A stretch of DNA of 52,202 nucleotides from Deinococcus frigens DSM 12807 (GCF_000701425.1 NZ_JNIW01000027.1:1-52202), one strand, 5' to 3'. Positions 1 to 10,259 are shown, counted from the stretch's first letter. A program made the numbers and translations. The notes: generated by a model from the letters alone, not told the origin.

Positions 1-349
1 CCCGCTTTCAGTTGGAGTTTGTGTTCCGCGATGCCAAACAGCACGCTGGACTGACCACTTGTCAGCTCCGGTCTACGGTGGCACTGGAGAACCACTGGAA
101 TGCCTCATCCTTTGCGCTGAGCCTGGGACGGGCAGAGGTTTTGCTGGAGGCCAACGGCCTCCAGCAACGTCCCGCCACTTCACGAGTGTTTTCCTATGAG
201 GACATCAAACGACGGGCTTACAACCGACTCCTGGCCTGGCGAATTTTGAGCAATCTGGGTCTTCAGTCGCGATTTACTGAATTAGAAAAACACCCGTCTA
301 GGCCGCTGGATTTGGGGGTTAAAGCAGCCTGAATCCGGCTAAAAGTGTC
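1..349 (+). mobile_element. Right end of an IS4-family insertion sequence (partial)
   Basis: The stretch holds the 3' part of a transposase gene and then AAAAGTGTC at 341-349. That 9-mer is the exact inverted complement of GACACTTTT at 51908-51916, which opens a second IS copy at the other end of the window. I take these as the terminal inverted repeats of one IS type, so this copy ends at about 349-350. The left part of the element lies outside the window. Confidence 0.8.
3..332 (+). CDS. IS4-family DDE transposase, C-terminal part
   Basis: Only the last ~109 residues are inside the window; the frame is open to the left edge. The reading begins R-F-Q-L-E and continues to D-A-K-Q. This gives the R-(3)-E-(6)-K part of the Y-(2)-R-(3)-E-(6)-K signature of IS4-family DDE transposases, including the catalytic glutamate. 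The protein would catalyse cut-and-paste transposition of its IS. The TTG at 12 is not a real start. The stop at 330-332 is followed 8 bp later by the terminal repeat, as expected for a single-ORF IS. Confidence 0.85.
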   Translation, partial: RFQLEFVFRDAKQHAGLTTCQLRSTVALENHWNASSFALSLGRAEVLLEANGLQQRPATSRVFSYEDIKRRAYNRLLAWRILSNLGLQSRFTELEKHPSRPLDLGVKAA

Positions 350-381
350 CGAACCATCAATGAGACCCGGAGGGTGGACCT

Positions 382-1052
382 TCAGGCCAGCACCAGATCC
401 AGCGTCGCCACGGTTAAAACCCCCTCGCCCGTGTGGTGAATCCCCGCCGGGCCGGGAACGAGATGGATGGGCTGGGCAAAATCCGGGCTGTCCATCAGAA
501 CCGTGTGATACTCGCCGTTCTCGCCGCAGGCATCGGCCCCCAGCCGCTCGATTTCAGCCACCAGTTCGGCGTCCAGCGTCCTGCCCAGCAAGCCTGTGGG
601 CAGGGCGTCTTCCCTGACGGCGACGATCAGGGCGCGGAAGCCCAGGCCCAGCAGCTCGTCCACCAGTGCCCGGCGGGATTCAAGCCACAACGGTAAATCG
701 GCCCGCAAACCCGCTGCCGCGCAGACCTGTTCCTCCCAGTCGCGGTGGGCGGCCAGGTCGATATCTCCGAAGACAGCCCGCGCCGCACCGTCCACCGCCG
801 CGCCCCCCAGCAGCGCCGTGAACTCGGCCTCGTAGGTGGCCCACGACGCCCGCGCCGTTCGCAGTGGCACGCCCAGCGCCGAGGCCTGTGCCGCGACAAC
901 TTCCGGGCGCAGGCCGTGGGAACGCGACCGCTGTCCCGCCCCGTCCAGCATATTCACGATGGCAAGGGGGACGCCTCCCGCCCGTTTTGCACGGTGGAAG
1001 GCCAGGGCGCTGTCCTTACCGCCGCTCCAGGAGGTAACAAACAGCTCCCCGG

Positions 1053-1056
<4 letters not shown>
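382..1056 (-). CDS. Dph6-like diphthine--ammonia ligase family ATP-pyrophosphatase
   Basis: This 224-residue adenine-nucleotide alpha-hydrolase carries the PP-loop SGGKDS near residue 10 and the family signature GENGEYHT near residue 180. In eukaryotes and archaea the family amidates diphthine on EF-2. Bacteria lack diphthamide, so the substrate here is unknown. The start is a GTG whose last two bases are part of the TGA stop of the upstream Nudix gene (GTGA overlap), so translation is probably coupled. It is the last gene of the prfA-Nudix-Dph6 operon and ends 33 bp from the IS end. Confidence 0.85.
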
Positions 1057-2652
<1,596 letters not shown>

Positions 2653-2849
2653 GACTCATACACAGTCCACAGCGCATGGGGGCGCGGCGGACTCTCAGCC
2701 GACGAGGAATTCGTCAACAGACAGACTCTGGACACAGGCAACATGCGGCGCAGTCTAGCGTCCGCCTGCCGGGATGACTTGGAGCGAGGTCACAGGGCCG
2801 CTTGTGCCCCACACCTAACCCGGCCCGGCCCCCGCCGCGCGCCCCGCGT

Positions 2850-2855
2850 TAAGGT
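2850..2855 (+). promoter_or_regulatory. Leaderless -10 box of hom
   Basis: TAAGGT matches TANNNT and ends 7 nt before the hom ATG at 2863. No Shine-Dalgarno lies between them. This is the spacing seen for most genes in the window and sets the start of hom. Confidence 0.6.
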
Positions 2856-2862
2856 TGGGGCC

Positions 2863-3825
2863 ATGAGAACTGTTACCGTGGGCGTCCTGGGCAGCGGCAC
2901 TGTCGGCCAGGACGTGCTGAACCTGATCGAGCGCCGGGAAAGTGTCTTCAGCGATCTGGGCGTCAGGATTGAGATCTCGGGTGTGCTGGTGCGCGACGTG
3001 AACAAGGTGCGCGACGTGCCGCTCGGAACGCGCGTGACCACCGATCTGGGCTTCTTGCAGGAGTGCGGCGTGGTCATCGAGGCGATGGGCGGCGTGGACC
3101 GCCCGCTGGAGATGCTGCTGCCGTACCTGCGCTCGGGCCGCCCGGTGATCACCGCTAACAAGGCGCTGCTGGCCGAACGCTGGGACGTGCTGCGCGACTA
3201 CGCGCTGGCCGGAACTCTGTACTACGAGGCCAGCGTGATGGCCGGAACCCCGGTGATCGGCCCGATGAGTACCGTGCTGCGCGCCAGCACCTTTACCCGC
3301 CTGCAAGCCGTGCTGAACGGTACGTGCCTGTACATCCTGAACCAGATGGAGGGCGGCAAGAATTACGCCGACGCGCTGGCCGAGGCGCAGGCGCTGGGCT
3401 ACGCCGAGACACCGCCCACGCTGGATGTCGGCGGCTTCGACACCGCCCATAAACTGGCGGTCCTGGCGCGTTTCTGCGCCGACGGCAACTTTCCCTACAG
3501 CGCCGTGGAGGTGCAGGGCATCGAGGACATCACCCAGAAAGACATTCAGGACGCCCGCGCCGCCGGAGAACGCATCAAACTGGTGGCCGAGCTGGAACGC
3601 CAGGGAAGCGGGTGGAGGGCCACCGTCGCCCCGCAGCGCCTGCCGGACAACCACCCGCTGTGTACCGCCGGGGCCAGCCGCAACGCCCTGGTCTACGAGG
3701 GCGAGGAATGCGGAATGCTGATCTTTGCCGGGGGCGGCGCGGGCGGCATGATCACCGCCAGCGCGATGGTGGGCGACTTGCTGGACCTCCTGATCGGTTT
3801 TCCAGGGCATGTGCCGCTGCATTGA
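2863..3825 (+). CDS. hom: Homoserine dehydrogenase
   Basis: The enzyme reduces aspartate semialdehyde to homoserine with NAD(P)H, the branch to threonine and methionine. Its 320 residues begin with a Rossmann motif (G-V-L-G-S-G-T-V-G), followed by A-N-K-A-L-L and the catalytic region with [10 protein letters not shown] and [10 protein letters not shown]. It lacks the C-terminal ACT domain of longer homologues, so feedback inhibition through that domain is not expected. The open frame extends far upstream, but that part is antisense to prfA. The leaderless box at 2850-2855 supports the ATG at 2863. Confidence 0.93.
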   Translation: MRTVTVGVLGSGTVGQDVLNLIERRESVFSDLGVRIEISGVLVRDVNKVRDVPLGTRVTTDLGFLQECGVVIEAMGGVDRPLEMLLPYLRSGRPVITANKALLAERWDVLRDYALAGTLYYEASVMAGTPVIGPMSTVLRASTFTRLQAVLNGTCLYILNQMEGGKNYADALAEAQALGYAETPPTLDVGGFDTAHKLAVLARFCADGNFPYSAVEVQGIEDITQKDIQDARAAGERIKLVAELERQGSGWRATVAPQRLPDNHPLCTAGASRNALVYEGEECGMLIFAGGGAGGMITASAMVGDLLDLLIGFPGHVPLH

Positions 3826-3853
3826 GGGGCCACTGCGCGGCATCTAAAAGCTA

Positions 3854-3902
3854 AACCGTCAAACCGCAAAAAGACTCGGACATCTTTGGCGGTTAGACGG
3901 TT
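3854..3902. terminator. Long stem-loop between convergent hom and the DUF4384 gene
   Basis: Two 14-bp arms (3854-3867 and 3889-3902) are complementary with one mismatch. The loop side continues with A-rich 3868-3874 against TCTTT at 3883-3887. It lies between two genes that converge, so a bidirectional terminator is the simplest role. It could also be a copy of a small intergenic repeat. Confidence 0.6.
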
Positions 3903-3922
3903 GGACCGTGAGACAATTTTCT

Positions 3923-4546
3923 TCAGTACCCGACGGTGTAATACGCCGTGTCGCTGATCCAGTCGGTCTGGGGCACCGGCTGCACCACCGGACTGGGCAC
4001 CGGATCGACGACGATGCTCAGCGCCTGCGCCAGACCCTGACTGGTCTTGGGCTTGACGGTGGCAAAACTCCCGCCGTTCTGGTAGCTGCTGAGTTCGGTC
4101 AGGCTCAGGGCGCGGCGGCTGGCGATGACCAGCACGCGGTTCAGGCCGTAGGGACCGGCCACGTTAAAGGTGAACTGATCTCCGCTAGCGGGAAAGGCGC
4201 GAGTCTGCCCGGCGCGCACATAGTTGCTGGAACCGTTGCTGGAGCTGATGCGGTTGGGCAGAATCTGATCGGTGCTGCCGTCCGGGTTGACGTTGAACAA
4301 GTAGACGAAGGCGTTCTCGTTGACGCTGGTGTACAGCGTGATGTGTTCGCCGATGCGGTAGGTGGGGTTTTGCGAACCGCTGCGGTCACGGTCCACCCAT
4401 ACGCGGGCGCTCAGGCTGGTGGGCACCGGATTCACGATGATGCTCTGGGCGCTGATCTTCGGCGCAGCGAGGGCAGGCGCGGCCAGTCCCAGCAGGGCAG
4501 CAGACACGGCAAGCAGCAGGGCGGGCTTCTTAAAGGATGAAATCAT
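3923..4546 (-). CDS. Exported DUF4384-domain protein
   Basis: This 207-residue protein starts with a typical Sec signal peptide: K-K near the N terminus, a hydrophobic core and A-L-A cleavage near residue 28. The DUF4384 region follows ([20 protein letters not shown] and N-P-D-G-S). The domain is common in Deinococcus cell-envelope proteins; its function is not established. A Shine-Dalgarno GGAGG sits about 7 nt before the ATG, so unlike many neighbours it has a leader. It converges on hom. Confidence 0.8.
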   Translation of the reverse strand: MISSFKKPALLLAVSAALLGLAAPALAAPKISAQSIIVNPVPTSLSARVWVDRDRSGSQNPTYRIGEHITLYTSVNENAFVYLFNVNPDGSTDQILPNRISSSNGSSNYVRAGQTRAFPASGDQFTFNVAGPYGLNRVLVIASRRALSLTELSSYQNGGSFATVKPKTSQGLAQALSIVVDPVPSPVVQPVPQTDWISDTAYYTVGY

Positions 4547-4718
4547 GTTGGAGCCTCCGGGGAAAAGCAGTCGTCACCGCTGACGCGGGGAATGTCCCAG
4601 CGCACTTTTTCGGCGCGTCTCTGCTTATGCCCCTACGCTACGCCTCTGCATCTGACGCCCGGTGAAGGTGAGCTGACTGAAGGTGAGGAAGCTGACCTTC
4701 TGGTTCATGAGACGGCAC

Positions 4719-4750
4719 AAAAAGCAGCCTCCCAGATCAAGGGAGGCTGC
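4719..4750 (-). terminator. Rho-independent terminator of tRNA-Gln
   Basis: On the minus strand a perfect 10-bp stem (arms 4741-4750 and 4724-4733, 7-nt loop) is followed by five U residues (4723-4719). It lies 13 nt after the tRNA 3' end. Confidence 0.9.
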
Positions 4751-4762
4751 CTTTGCTTATGG

Positions 4763-4836
4763 TGGCAGGGATACCAGGATTCGAACCTGGACAAACAGAT
4801 CCAAAATCTGTTGTGCTGCCATTACACCATATCCCT
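4763..4836 (-). tRNA. tRNA-Gln (anticodon UUG)
   Basis: The minus strand folds as a full cloverleaf. The acceptor stem is AGGGATA at the 5' end, paired with TATCCCT. The anticodon loop TTTTGGA holds TTG at positions 34-36, and the T-arm has GGTTCGAATCC. CCA is encoded (4765-4763). The discriminator is G. UUG reads CAA and, by wobble, CAG. Confidence 0.97.
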
Positions 4837-4871
4837 ACGGCTGTTTCCGGCACTTTAGCGCGGCGGTCAAG

Positions 4872-4901
4872 AGTATAGCGGCGGGGGGCGCGGGGGGTCA
4901 A
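4872..4901 (-). promoter_or_regulatory. Sigma-70-type promoter of tRNA-Gln
   Basis: On the minus strand TTGACC (4901-4896) and TATACT (4877-4872) are separated by 18 bp. Transcription would begin about 30 nt before the mature tRNA 5' end, leaving a short 5' leader for RNase P. Confidence 0.75.
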
Positions 4902-4974
4902 CTGGCCTTCACCCGGCCTCCACACTGTAGGGACCGCAACGGGCAGCGCGTTTATCGGATGCCACGCTGGCGGC

Positions 4975-5175
4975 ATGACGTTCAAAAAAGGCGATCAGGT
5001 GAAGTGGAACAGCCACGGCGGCGAGGCCAGCGGCAAGGTAGTACGCGTGACCCACCAGGACGGCGAGGTCAGTGGCTTTCGGTACCGTGCCAGCAAGGAC
5101 GATCCCCGCTTCATCATTGAGGTGGAGGGCGGCAAACACGTCGCGCACACGGCGGACGCGCTGTCGAAAGCCTGA
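4975..5175 (+). CDS. DUF2945 (HVA1-type) small protein
   Basis: The 66-residue protein reads [14 protein letters not shown] and then G-K-V, followed by [12 protein letters not shown] and [12 protein letters not shown]. This is the Tudor-like DUF2945 / hypervirulence-associated family, small beta-barrel proteins of unknown function. A CACGCT box ends 6 nt before the ATG, a near match to the leaderless -10. Confidence 0.85.
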   Translation: MTFKKGDQVKWNSHGGEASGKVVRVTHQDGEVSGFRYRASKDDPRFIIEVEGGKHVAHTADALSKA

Positions 5176-5216
5176 CCCCTGGCCTGCGCGTCCGCTTTAC
5201 CGTTAGCATGGCGGGC

Positions 5217-5777
5217 GTGAGCATCCTGCCCGACTGGCGTATCCGTGAACTGGCCCATGCGGGCATGATCGACCCCTTCGAGGACCGGCTGGTCCGCACC
5301 GCCGAGAACCAGCAGGTCATCAGCTACGGCCTGAGCAGCTTCGGTTACGACCTGCGCTGCGCCGACGAGTGGAAGATCTTTACGAACGTCAACAGCGCCA
5401 TCGTGGACCCCAAACACTTCGACGAGCGCAGCTTCGTGGACATCACGGCCAGCGAGATCATCATTCCGCCGAACTCTTTTGCCCTGGCCCGCAGCCTGGA
5501 ATATCTGAAAATTCCCGATACGGTAATGGTGGTGGCGCTGGGAAAATCGACGTATGCACGCTGCGGCCTGGTGGCCAACGTGACGCCCCTGGAACCCGGC
5601 TGGGAAGGCCACGTCACCCTGGAATTCTCCAACACCACGCCGCTTCCCGCCAAGATGTACGCCTTCGAGGGCTGTGTCCAACTGCTCTTCTTTGAAGGCG
5701 AGCGCCCCGAGGTGACCTACGGGGACCGCAAGGGCAAGTACCAGGGTCAGCGGGGCGTGACGCTGCCCCGGCTGTAA
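5217..5777 (+). CDS. dcd: dCTP deaminase
   Basis: Dcd deaminates dCTP to dUTP, feeding dTMP synthesis. The trimeric-dUTPase-fold motifs are visible: [10 protein letters not shown] (R115) and H-V-T-L-E-F-S-N with the general-base glutamate E136. An in-frame ATG at 5208 exists, but TAGCAT (5204-5209) ends 7 nt before the GTG at 5217. I therefore choose the GTG as a leaderless start, giving 187 residues that begin S-I-L-P-D, as in homologues. Confidence 0.92.
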   Translation: MSILPDWRIRELAHAGMIDPFEDRLVRTAENQQVISYGLSSFGYDLRCADEWKIFTNVNSAIVDPKHFDERSFVDITASEIIIPPNSFALARSLEYLKIPDTVMVVALGKSTYARCGLVANVTPLEPGWEGHVTLEFSNTTPLPAKMYAFEGCVQLLFFEGERPEVTYGDRKGKYQGQRGVTLPRL

Positions 5778-5782
5778 GCGCC

Positions 5783-6167
5783 GTGAGCATCCGCCCGCGC
5801 ACCGATTCTGATTTTCCAGCCTTGGTAGACGCTTTGCACGGCACCCACTGTGCCGACGCCCATCTCACCTCCATGCCCGCCGATCCCGCTGCATTCCTTG
5901 CGCCCCCGCTGACGCTGAACGCCTAGATGGCCGAGGTTGAGAGGGCACGGGGCGGTGGGTCAGGTGGCGTTGTGGGCCGTGCCAGAACTGGTGCCAGGAT
6001 GGACCGCAGTCACTGGCCTACCAGCGCAGGAGGTCGCTTGCATCTCGCGGCTGCTCGCCGTACCTGACCACCAGAGGTAGGGGCTGGCCCACCAACTGTT
6101 CCGGGCAGCCTGGGCCGGGGCCGCTGGCCGCCATTCGCAGCTCTACGTCCACATTTCATCGCCCTAA
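5783..6167 (+). pseudogene. Decayed GNAT acetyltransferase
   Basis: The first frame starts at GTG 5783 with S-I-R-P-R-T-D-S-D-F-P-A-L, a typical GNAT N terminus, and stops at TAG 5924-5926. Similarity resumes in another frame (V-A-L-W-A-V-P-E-L ... I-S-R-L-L-A-V-P-D-H-Q-R), then meets a second TAG where the acetyl-CoA loop should continue. It goes on G-L-A-H-Q-L-F-R-A-A-W to TAA at 6165-6167. So there are two in-frame stops and one frameshift. It begins 5 bp after dcd. Confidence 0.75.
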
Positions 6168-6251
6168 GTCTGCTTGACCTCACCTTCATCTCTAAATCCA
6201 GCTTGAGCCTTTCCTCTCCCCAGTGGCCCGGCAGTCTGTCAACCTTGCCCC

Positions 6252-6473
6252 ATGCCAGACAAAGACGACAAGAACAGCGGCCACACCAGCCAGCCCGCCG
6301 AGTACGACCGCAACAAGAAAGAGGTCCACGAGATCGAGCATGACCGCAAGCCGTCCTTCAAGGGCAACAACGACCGCGAGGCCAACGCCGCCCGCAACAA
6401 CGAGCACGACGGCCTGAAGGAAAAGAAGGACGTGGAAGAAGCCCGTTCGGTCCCCGCCACCAAGCAGGGCTAA
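6252..6473 (+). CDS. Small, highly charged hypothetical protein
   Basis: The 73 residues are almost entirely hydrophilic (rich in K, D, E, N) with no membrane segment, cysteine or recognised domain. The composition suggests an intrinsically disordered protein. A possible terminator follows at 6490-6522. I do not recognise a family. Coding status rests on the clean short frame, its position and the following hairpin. Confidence 0.55.
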   Translation: MPDKDDKNSGHTSQPAEYDRNKKEVHEIEHDRKPSFKGNNDREANAARNNEHDGLKEKKDVEEARSVPATKQG

Positions 6474-6489
6474 CCACCAAACAGACGGC

Positions 6490-6522
6490 GGGGCCAGGAG
6501 GCGAGACTTCCTGGCCCCCCTT
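6490..6522 (+). terminator. Hairpin after the 73-residue gene
   Basis: A 9-bp perfect stem (6491-6499 with 6509-6517, extendable by one pair) has a 9-nt loop and is followed by C-rich sequence and TTT. The U tract is short, so it is a moderate terminator candidate. Confidence 0.5.
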
Positions 6523-6548
6523 TCATGCCTCCGCCGCTACAGTGGGCC

Positions 6549-6926
6549 ATGACCGAACCTTTCCGGCCCACCCCCGGCATCCTCGCGCTGGCCGCCCTGT
6601 TCGCCGCCGCAGGGATCACGCATTTTGCCCTGCCGCAGTTCTTTGACCGGATCGTGCCGCCAGGGCTACCCCTGTCCGCGCGCACGGCCACGCTGATCAG
6701 CGGCGCGGCGGAACTGGCGGGCGGGCTGGGTCTGCTGCACCCGGCCACCCGGCCCGCCGCACGCTGGGGGCTGCTGGCGCTGCTGCTGGGCGTGTTTCCC
6801 GCCAATATCTACATGGCGCAGGAACCGCAGAAATTCGGCGTTCCCGCGTGGGCGGCCTGGGCCAGACTGCCCCTTCAGCCGCTGCTGATGTGGCTGGTCT
6901 GGCATGCAGGGCGCGGGCGCGGCTGA
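6549..6926 (+). CDS. DoxX-family-like membrane protein
   Basis: This 125-residue protein has about four hydrophobic segments and the stretch G-I-T-H-F-A-L-P-Q-F-F-D-R-I-V-P, characteristic of small DoxX-like membrane proteins. Some members are linked to redox or thiosulfate metabolism; no substrate can be inferred here. TACAGT (6538-6543) ends 5 nt before ATG 6549. This supports that start over the upstream in-frame ATG at 6525. Confidence 0.75.
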   Translation: MTEPFRPTPGILALAALFAAAGITHFALPQFFDRIVPPGLPLSARTATLISGAAELAGGLGLLHPATRPAARWGLLALLLGVFPANIYMAQEPQKFGVPAWAAWARLPLQPLLMWLVWHAGRGRG

Positions 6927-6954
6927 CCTGACCCACCCCGCTGACCGGGGCACG

Positions 6955-7030
6955 TATACTCCGCAGGTAAACAAATTCTTAAGGGACGGTCTCGGCACGC
7001 GGTACGTGCTGAAGACAGGGCCGTCCGGGG
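6955..7030 (+). promoter_or_regulatory. Promoter and structured 5' leader of the dctQM operon
   Basis: TATACT at 6955-6960 is a good -10; no clear -35 precedes it. The transcript would carry a leader of about 73 nt. In it, GGACGG (6984-6989) pairs with CCGTCC (7021-7026), and an inner perfect hairpin GCACG/CGTGC (6995-6999 and 7005-7009) has the loop CGGTA. The outer right arm ends next to the purine-rich ribosome-binding region. Confidence 0.5.
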
Positions 7031-7040
7031 AGAGGTAGGA

Positions 7041-7709
7041 ATGCCAGCACTGCTGGGACTTGCGCGCGCGATAGACCGTTTTTCATCCTGGCTGGGCGTC
7101 ATTATCGGCGGAGTGACATTGCTGATGATCGGTGTGGGCCTCTTCAACGTGTTCGGGCGGTTCGCGGACCGTTACCTGGGAACACAGTTCAGCAGCAATT
7201 CTCTGCTGGAGTTGCAGTGGTACCTGTTCAGCGTGATCTTTCTGCTGGGCGGAGCGTACGTGCTGAGCGTGGACGAGCATGTACGGGTGGACGTGCTGTA
7301 TGGCCGCCTGGCCCCCAAACGCCGCGCCCTGATCAATCTGGTGGGGACCGTGCTGTTCCTGCTGCCGTTCTGCGTGATCGTGCTGTGGGTGGCGATTCCG
7401 TGGTTCCGCCTGAGCTTTGGCATTCAGGAGGGCAGCCCCGATCCGGGCGGCCTGCTGCGCTGGCCCGTCAAGCTGCTGATCCCCATTGGCTTCGTGCTGC
7501 TGTTCATTCAGGGCATCAGCGAGGCGATCAAGGCGGCGGGCGCGTTGACCGGCCATTATGAATACCGCACCCAGGACGAGCTGGAGGCCCTGGCTGCCGA
7601 TGTCCAGCTTGACCGCGCCGGGCTGGACGGCCTGCTGGTGGGTCTTCCTGACGAGGCCGAGGCCCGGATGAACGAGACAAAAATGAATGACGATCAGAGG
7701 AAGAAGTAA
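7041..7709 (+). CDS. TRAP transporter small permease (DctQ family)
   Basis: DctQ is the four-helix subunit that stabilises the TRAP large permease. The 222 residues show four hydrophobic segments and the family stretch L-L-E-L-Q-W-Y-L-F-S-V-I-F-L-L-G-G-A-Y (near residue 55). The DctQ-typical V-D-E-H-V-R-V-D-V-L-Y follows. The tail after residue ~175 is charged and cytoplasmic. A purine-rich ribosome-binding site precedes ATG 7041. The stop overlaps the dctM start (TAATG). Confidence 0.93.
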   Translation: MPALLGLARAIDRFSSWLGVIIGGVTLLMIGVGLFNVFGRFADRYLGTQFSSNSLLELQWYLFSVIFLLGGAYVLSVDEHVRVDVLYGRLAPKRRALINLVGTVLFLLPFCVIVLWVAIPWFRLSFGIQEGSPDPGGLLRWPVKLLIPIGFVLLFIQGISEAIKAAGALTGHYEYRTQDELEALAADVQLDRAGLDGLLVGLPDEAEARMNETKMNDDQRKK

Positions 7710-9031
7710 TGGACGCCATCGGCCTGTGGATGTTTTTCGGCGCGTTCATTCTGATCTTCAGCGGCTTTCCGGTGGCCTTCTCGCTGGCCGGGACCGCCAT
7801 TATTTTCGGCCTGATCGGGCTGAGTACCGGGCATTTCGATGCCCTGCTGCTCCGCGCCATCCCTGACCGGATCTTCGGCACGATGGGCAATTTCACGCTG
7901 CTGGCGATTCCGTATTTTGTGTTCATGGGCGGCATTCTGGGTAAAAGTGGGCTGGCCGAGGACCTGTTGCGAACGGCGGGCCTGCTGTTTGGACGCCTGC
8001 GCGGCGGCATCGCGGTGGCCGTGGTGCTGGTGGGGCTGCTGCTGGCCGCCACAACGGGGGTGGTGGCCGCCACGGTGGTCACCATGGGATTGATCAGCCT
8101 GCCGATCATGCTGCGCTACGGCTACGACAAGAGCCTGGCCAGCGGCGTGATCGCGGCGTCGGGGACGCTGGGGCAGGTGATTCCGCCCAGCGTGGTGCTG
8201 GTGGTGCTGGGCAGCGAGCTGGGCGTGTCGGTGGGTGATCTGTTTTTGGGATCGCTAGTGCCGGGGCTGATGCTGGCGGCGCTGTATATCGTCTATGTGA
8301 TCGTGCGCGCGGCCATGAATCCCAAGCTGGCCCCGGCCATGCCCGCCGCAGAATTGAACATCAAGCCCGCCGCAATGGCCTTACAAGTGGTGCGGGCCAT
8401 GATTCCGCCGCTGATCCTGATCTTCGCGGTCCTGGGGTCCATCTTCTTCGGCCTGGCAACGGCCACAGAAGCCGGGGCAGTGGGCGCGCTGGGCGCAGTG
8501 CTGCTGGCCCTGGCCAACCGCAAGCTGACGCGCGCCGGGCTGTGGGACGTCACGCTGTCCACCGCCCGCCTGACCACCTTCGTAATCTTTATCCTGATCG
8601 GCTCCACGTCGTTCTCGCTGGTGTTCCGGGCGCTGGACGGCGATCTGTACATGCAAAACATCCTGGCGAACCTGCCGGGCGGGGTGCTGGGCTTCCTGAT
8701 CGTGACCAATCTGGCCATTTTCATCCTGGGCTTTTTTCTGGACTTCTTTGAAATCGCCTTCATTCTGCTGCCCATCTTTGCGCCCGTCGCCCGCGAACTG
8801 GGCATAGACATGATCTGGTACGGCATCCTGCTGGGCATCAACCTCCAGACCAGCTTCCTGACCCCACCGTTCGGGTTCTCGCTGTTTTATCTGCGAGGTA
8901 TTGCAGGCAAATACCTGGCCACCAGTGACATTTACAGGGGCGTGATTCCGTTCATCTTCATTCAGGTCTTCGTGCTGACCCTTTGCGTGGCTTTCCCCGG
9001 ATTGACGGCACTGCGGGCTGCTGGGCCGTAA
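7709..9031 (+). CDS. TRAP transporter large permease (DctM family)
   Basis: This 440-residue membrane protein of the ion transporter superfamily forms the Na+-driven uptake channel. About 12 hydrophobic segments are visible. G-T-L-G-Q-V-I-P-P-S and the C-terminal F-L-T-P-P-F-G-F-S-L-F-Y-L-R-G are hallmark DctM stretches. It is translationally coupled to dctQ. Together with the convergent dctP at 9109-10185 it makes a complete tripartite importer. A strong terminator follows. Confidence 0.95.
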   Translation: MDAIGLWMFFGAFILIFSGFPVAFSLAGTAIIFGLIGLSTGHFDALLLRAIPDRIFGTMGNFTLLAIPYFVFMGGILGKSGLAEDLLRTAGLLFGRLRGGIAVAVVLVGLLLAATTGVVAATVVTMGLISLPIMLRYGYDKSLASGVIAASGTLGQVIPPSVVLVVLGSELGVSVGDLFLGSLVPGLMLAALYIVYVIVRAAMNPKLAPAMPAAELNIKPAAMALQVVRAMIPPLILIFAVLGSIFFGLATATEAGAVGALGAVLLALANRKLTRAGLWDVTLSTARLTTFVIFILIGSTSFSLVFRALDGDLYMQNILANLPGGVLGFLIVTNLAIFILGFFLDFFEIAFILLPIFAPVARELGIDMIWYGILLGINLQTSFLTPPFGFSLFYLRGIAGKYLATSDIYRGVIPFIFIQVFVLTLCVAFPGLTALRAAGP

Positions 9032-9051
9032 GCATTCACCGCAGTAGAGGA

Positions 9052-9085
9052 GAGGCCCGCACCATGACAGTGCGGGCCTCCTTTA
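9052..9085 (+). terminator. Terminator between convergent dctM and dctP
   Basis: An 11-bp perfect GC-rich stem (9052-9062 with 9070-9080, 7-nt loop) is followed by CTTTAT on the plus strand. It lies 21 bp after dctM and 24 bp before the end of dctP, so it may serve both directions. Confidence 0.8.
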
Positions 9086-9108
9086 TGGTGCCGGGTGACT
9101 GGAAAACC

Positions 9109-10185
9109 TCAGGGGTTGAAATCCAGCAGGGGCTTTTCATTGATCTGGTGCCAGGCGTGGACGCTGCGGCGGTAGGACTCCCAGGGGGTGTAGACCTTCT
9201 TGTAGCTGGCGTTCTTGCCAGAGTTCTCGGCGTGCAACTCCTGCATGGCCTTGTTGCCTGCCTTAAGGATGTCGGAGGAGTAGCGGCGCAGTTGGGTGCC
9301 GCCCTTTTGCAGACGCAGCAGCGCCGCCTGGTTCTTGGCGTCGTAGTCGGCCAGCATCTGGATATTGGCCTCGGCGCAGGCACTCGCCAGGATTTCCTTG
9401 TACGCCTTGGGCAGCGCGGCGTAGGCCTTTTTGCCCACCATCAGGTCCAGCGCCGGGCCGGGTTCCCACCAACCGGGGTAGTAGTAGAACTTGGCGGCTT
9501 TTTGCAGGCCCAGCTTCTCGTCGTCATACGGCCCTACCCACTCGGCGGCGTCGATGGCCCCACGGTCCAGCGCCAGATAGATTTCGCCGCCAGGGATGAC
9601 CTGCACGTTTACGCCCAGCTTCGCCATGACCTGCCCGCCCAGGCCCGGAATCCTCATCTTGAGGCCCTTGAGGTCCGCCGCCGTCTTGACTTCCTTCTTG
9701 AACCAGCCGCCCATCTGCGCGCCGGTGTTGCCCGCCGGGAAGTTGATGATTCCGAAGTCGTCGTACACGCCGCGCAGCAGTTCCAGACCGCCGCCGCTGT
9801 AGACCCAGGCGTTGTGCTCATTGGCGTTGAGACCAAAGGGGATACTGGTGGCAAAGCCCAGTGCGGGGTTTTTGCCCACGTAATAATATGCAGCGCTGTG
9901 GCCGCACTCCACGGTGCCCTGCTGCACGGCGTCCAGCACTTGGAGGCCCGGCACCAGTTCGCCCGCTTCGTAAGGGCGGATGGTGAATTTGCCGTCGGTC
10001 ATGGCGCTGACCCGCTCGGCCACGCTGACGGCCCCGCCGTAGATGGTGTCCAGGCTCTTGGGCCAGCTCGTGGCACATTTCCAGCGGATGTTGCCCGTCT
10101 GGGCAAAGCTGTGCGGCGAGAAAACGGTGCTGGCCGCAGCGGTGGCGGCGGCCCCTTTCAAGAACTTCCGGCGATCAATTCCCAT
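9109..10185 (-). CDS. TRAP transporter substrate-binding protein (DctP/TakP type), Tat-exported
   Basis: The 358-residue protein starts D-R-R-K-F-L-K-G, a twin-arginine signal, followed by a hydrophobic alanine-rich core. The mature part has DctP-family features (R-P-Y-E-A-G-E-L-V-P and M-R-I-P-G-L-G-G). It resembles the alpha-keto acid / lactate-binding group (TakP-like) by P-G-W-W-E-P-G-P, but the ligand is inferred. AGGAGG lies 7 nt before ATG 10185, so I reject a longer start. It faces dctQM, so receptor and permease are transcribed separately. Confidence 0.9.
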   Translation of the reverse strand: MGIDRRKFLKGAAATAAASTVFSPHSFAQTGNIRWKCATSWPKSLDTIYGGAVSVAERVSAMTDGKFTIRPYEAGELVPGLQVLDAVQQGTVECGHSAAYYYVGKNPALGFATSIPFGLNANEHNAWVYSGGGLELLRGVYDDFGIINFPAGNTGAQMGGWFKKEVKTAADLKGLKMRIPGLGGQVMAKLGVNVQVIPGGEIYLALDRGAIDAAEWVGPYDDEKLGLQKAAKFYYYPGWWEPGPALDLMVGKKAYAALPKAYKEILASACAEANIQMLADYDAKNQAALLRLQKGGTQLRRYSSDILKAGNKAMQELHAENSGKNASYKKVYTPWESYRRSVHAWHQINEKPLLDFNP

Positions 10186-10253
10186 GAATACCCTCCTGGT
10201 CACGTCCATGAACCGTGTGGCACATGGCGTCCCGTTAAGTTGAAGATACACGC

Positions 10254-10259
10254 AGTATA
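10254..10259 (-). promoter_or_regulatory. -10 box of dctP
   Basis: On the minus strand TATACT lies about 69 nt before the dctP start. It is the same hexamer as the -10 of dctQM at 6955. No good -35 is visible. Confidence 0.4.

Noticed and set aside
4660..4702. Imperfect direct repeats GAAGGTGAG / GCTGAC before the tRNA terminator
   Set aside because: Short and degenerate; no structure or gene context gives them meaning.
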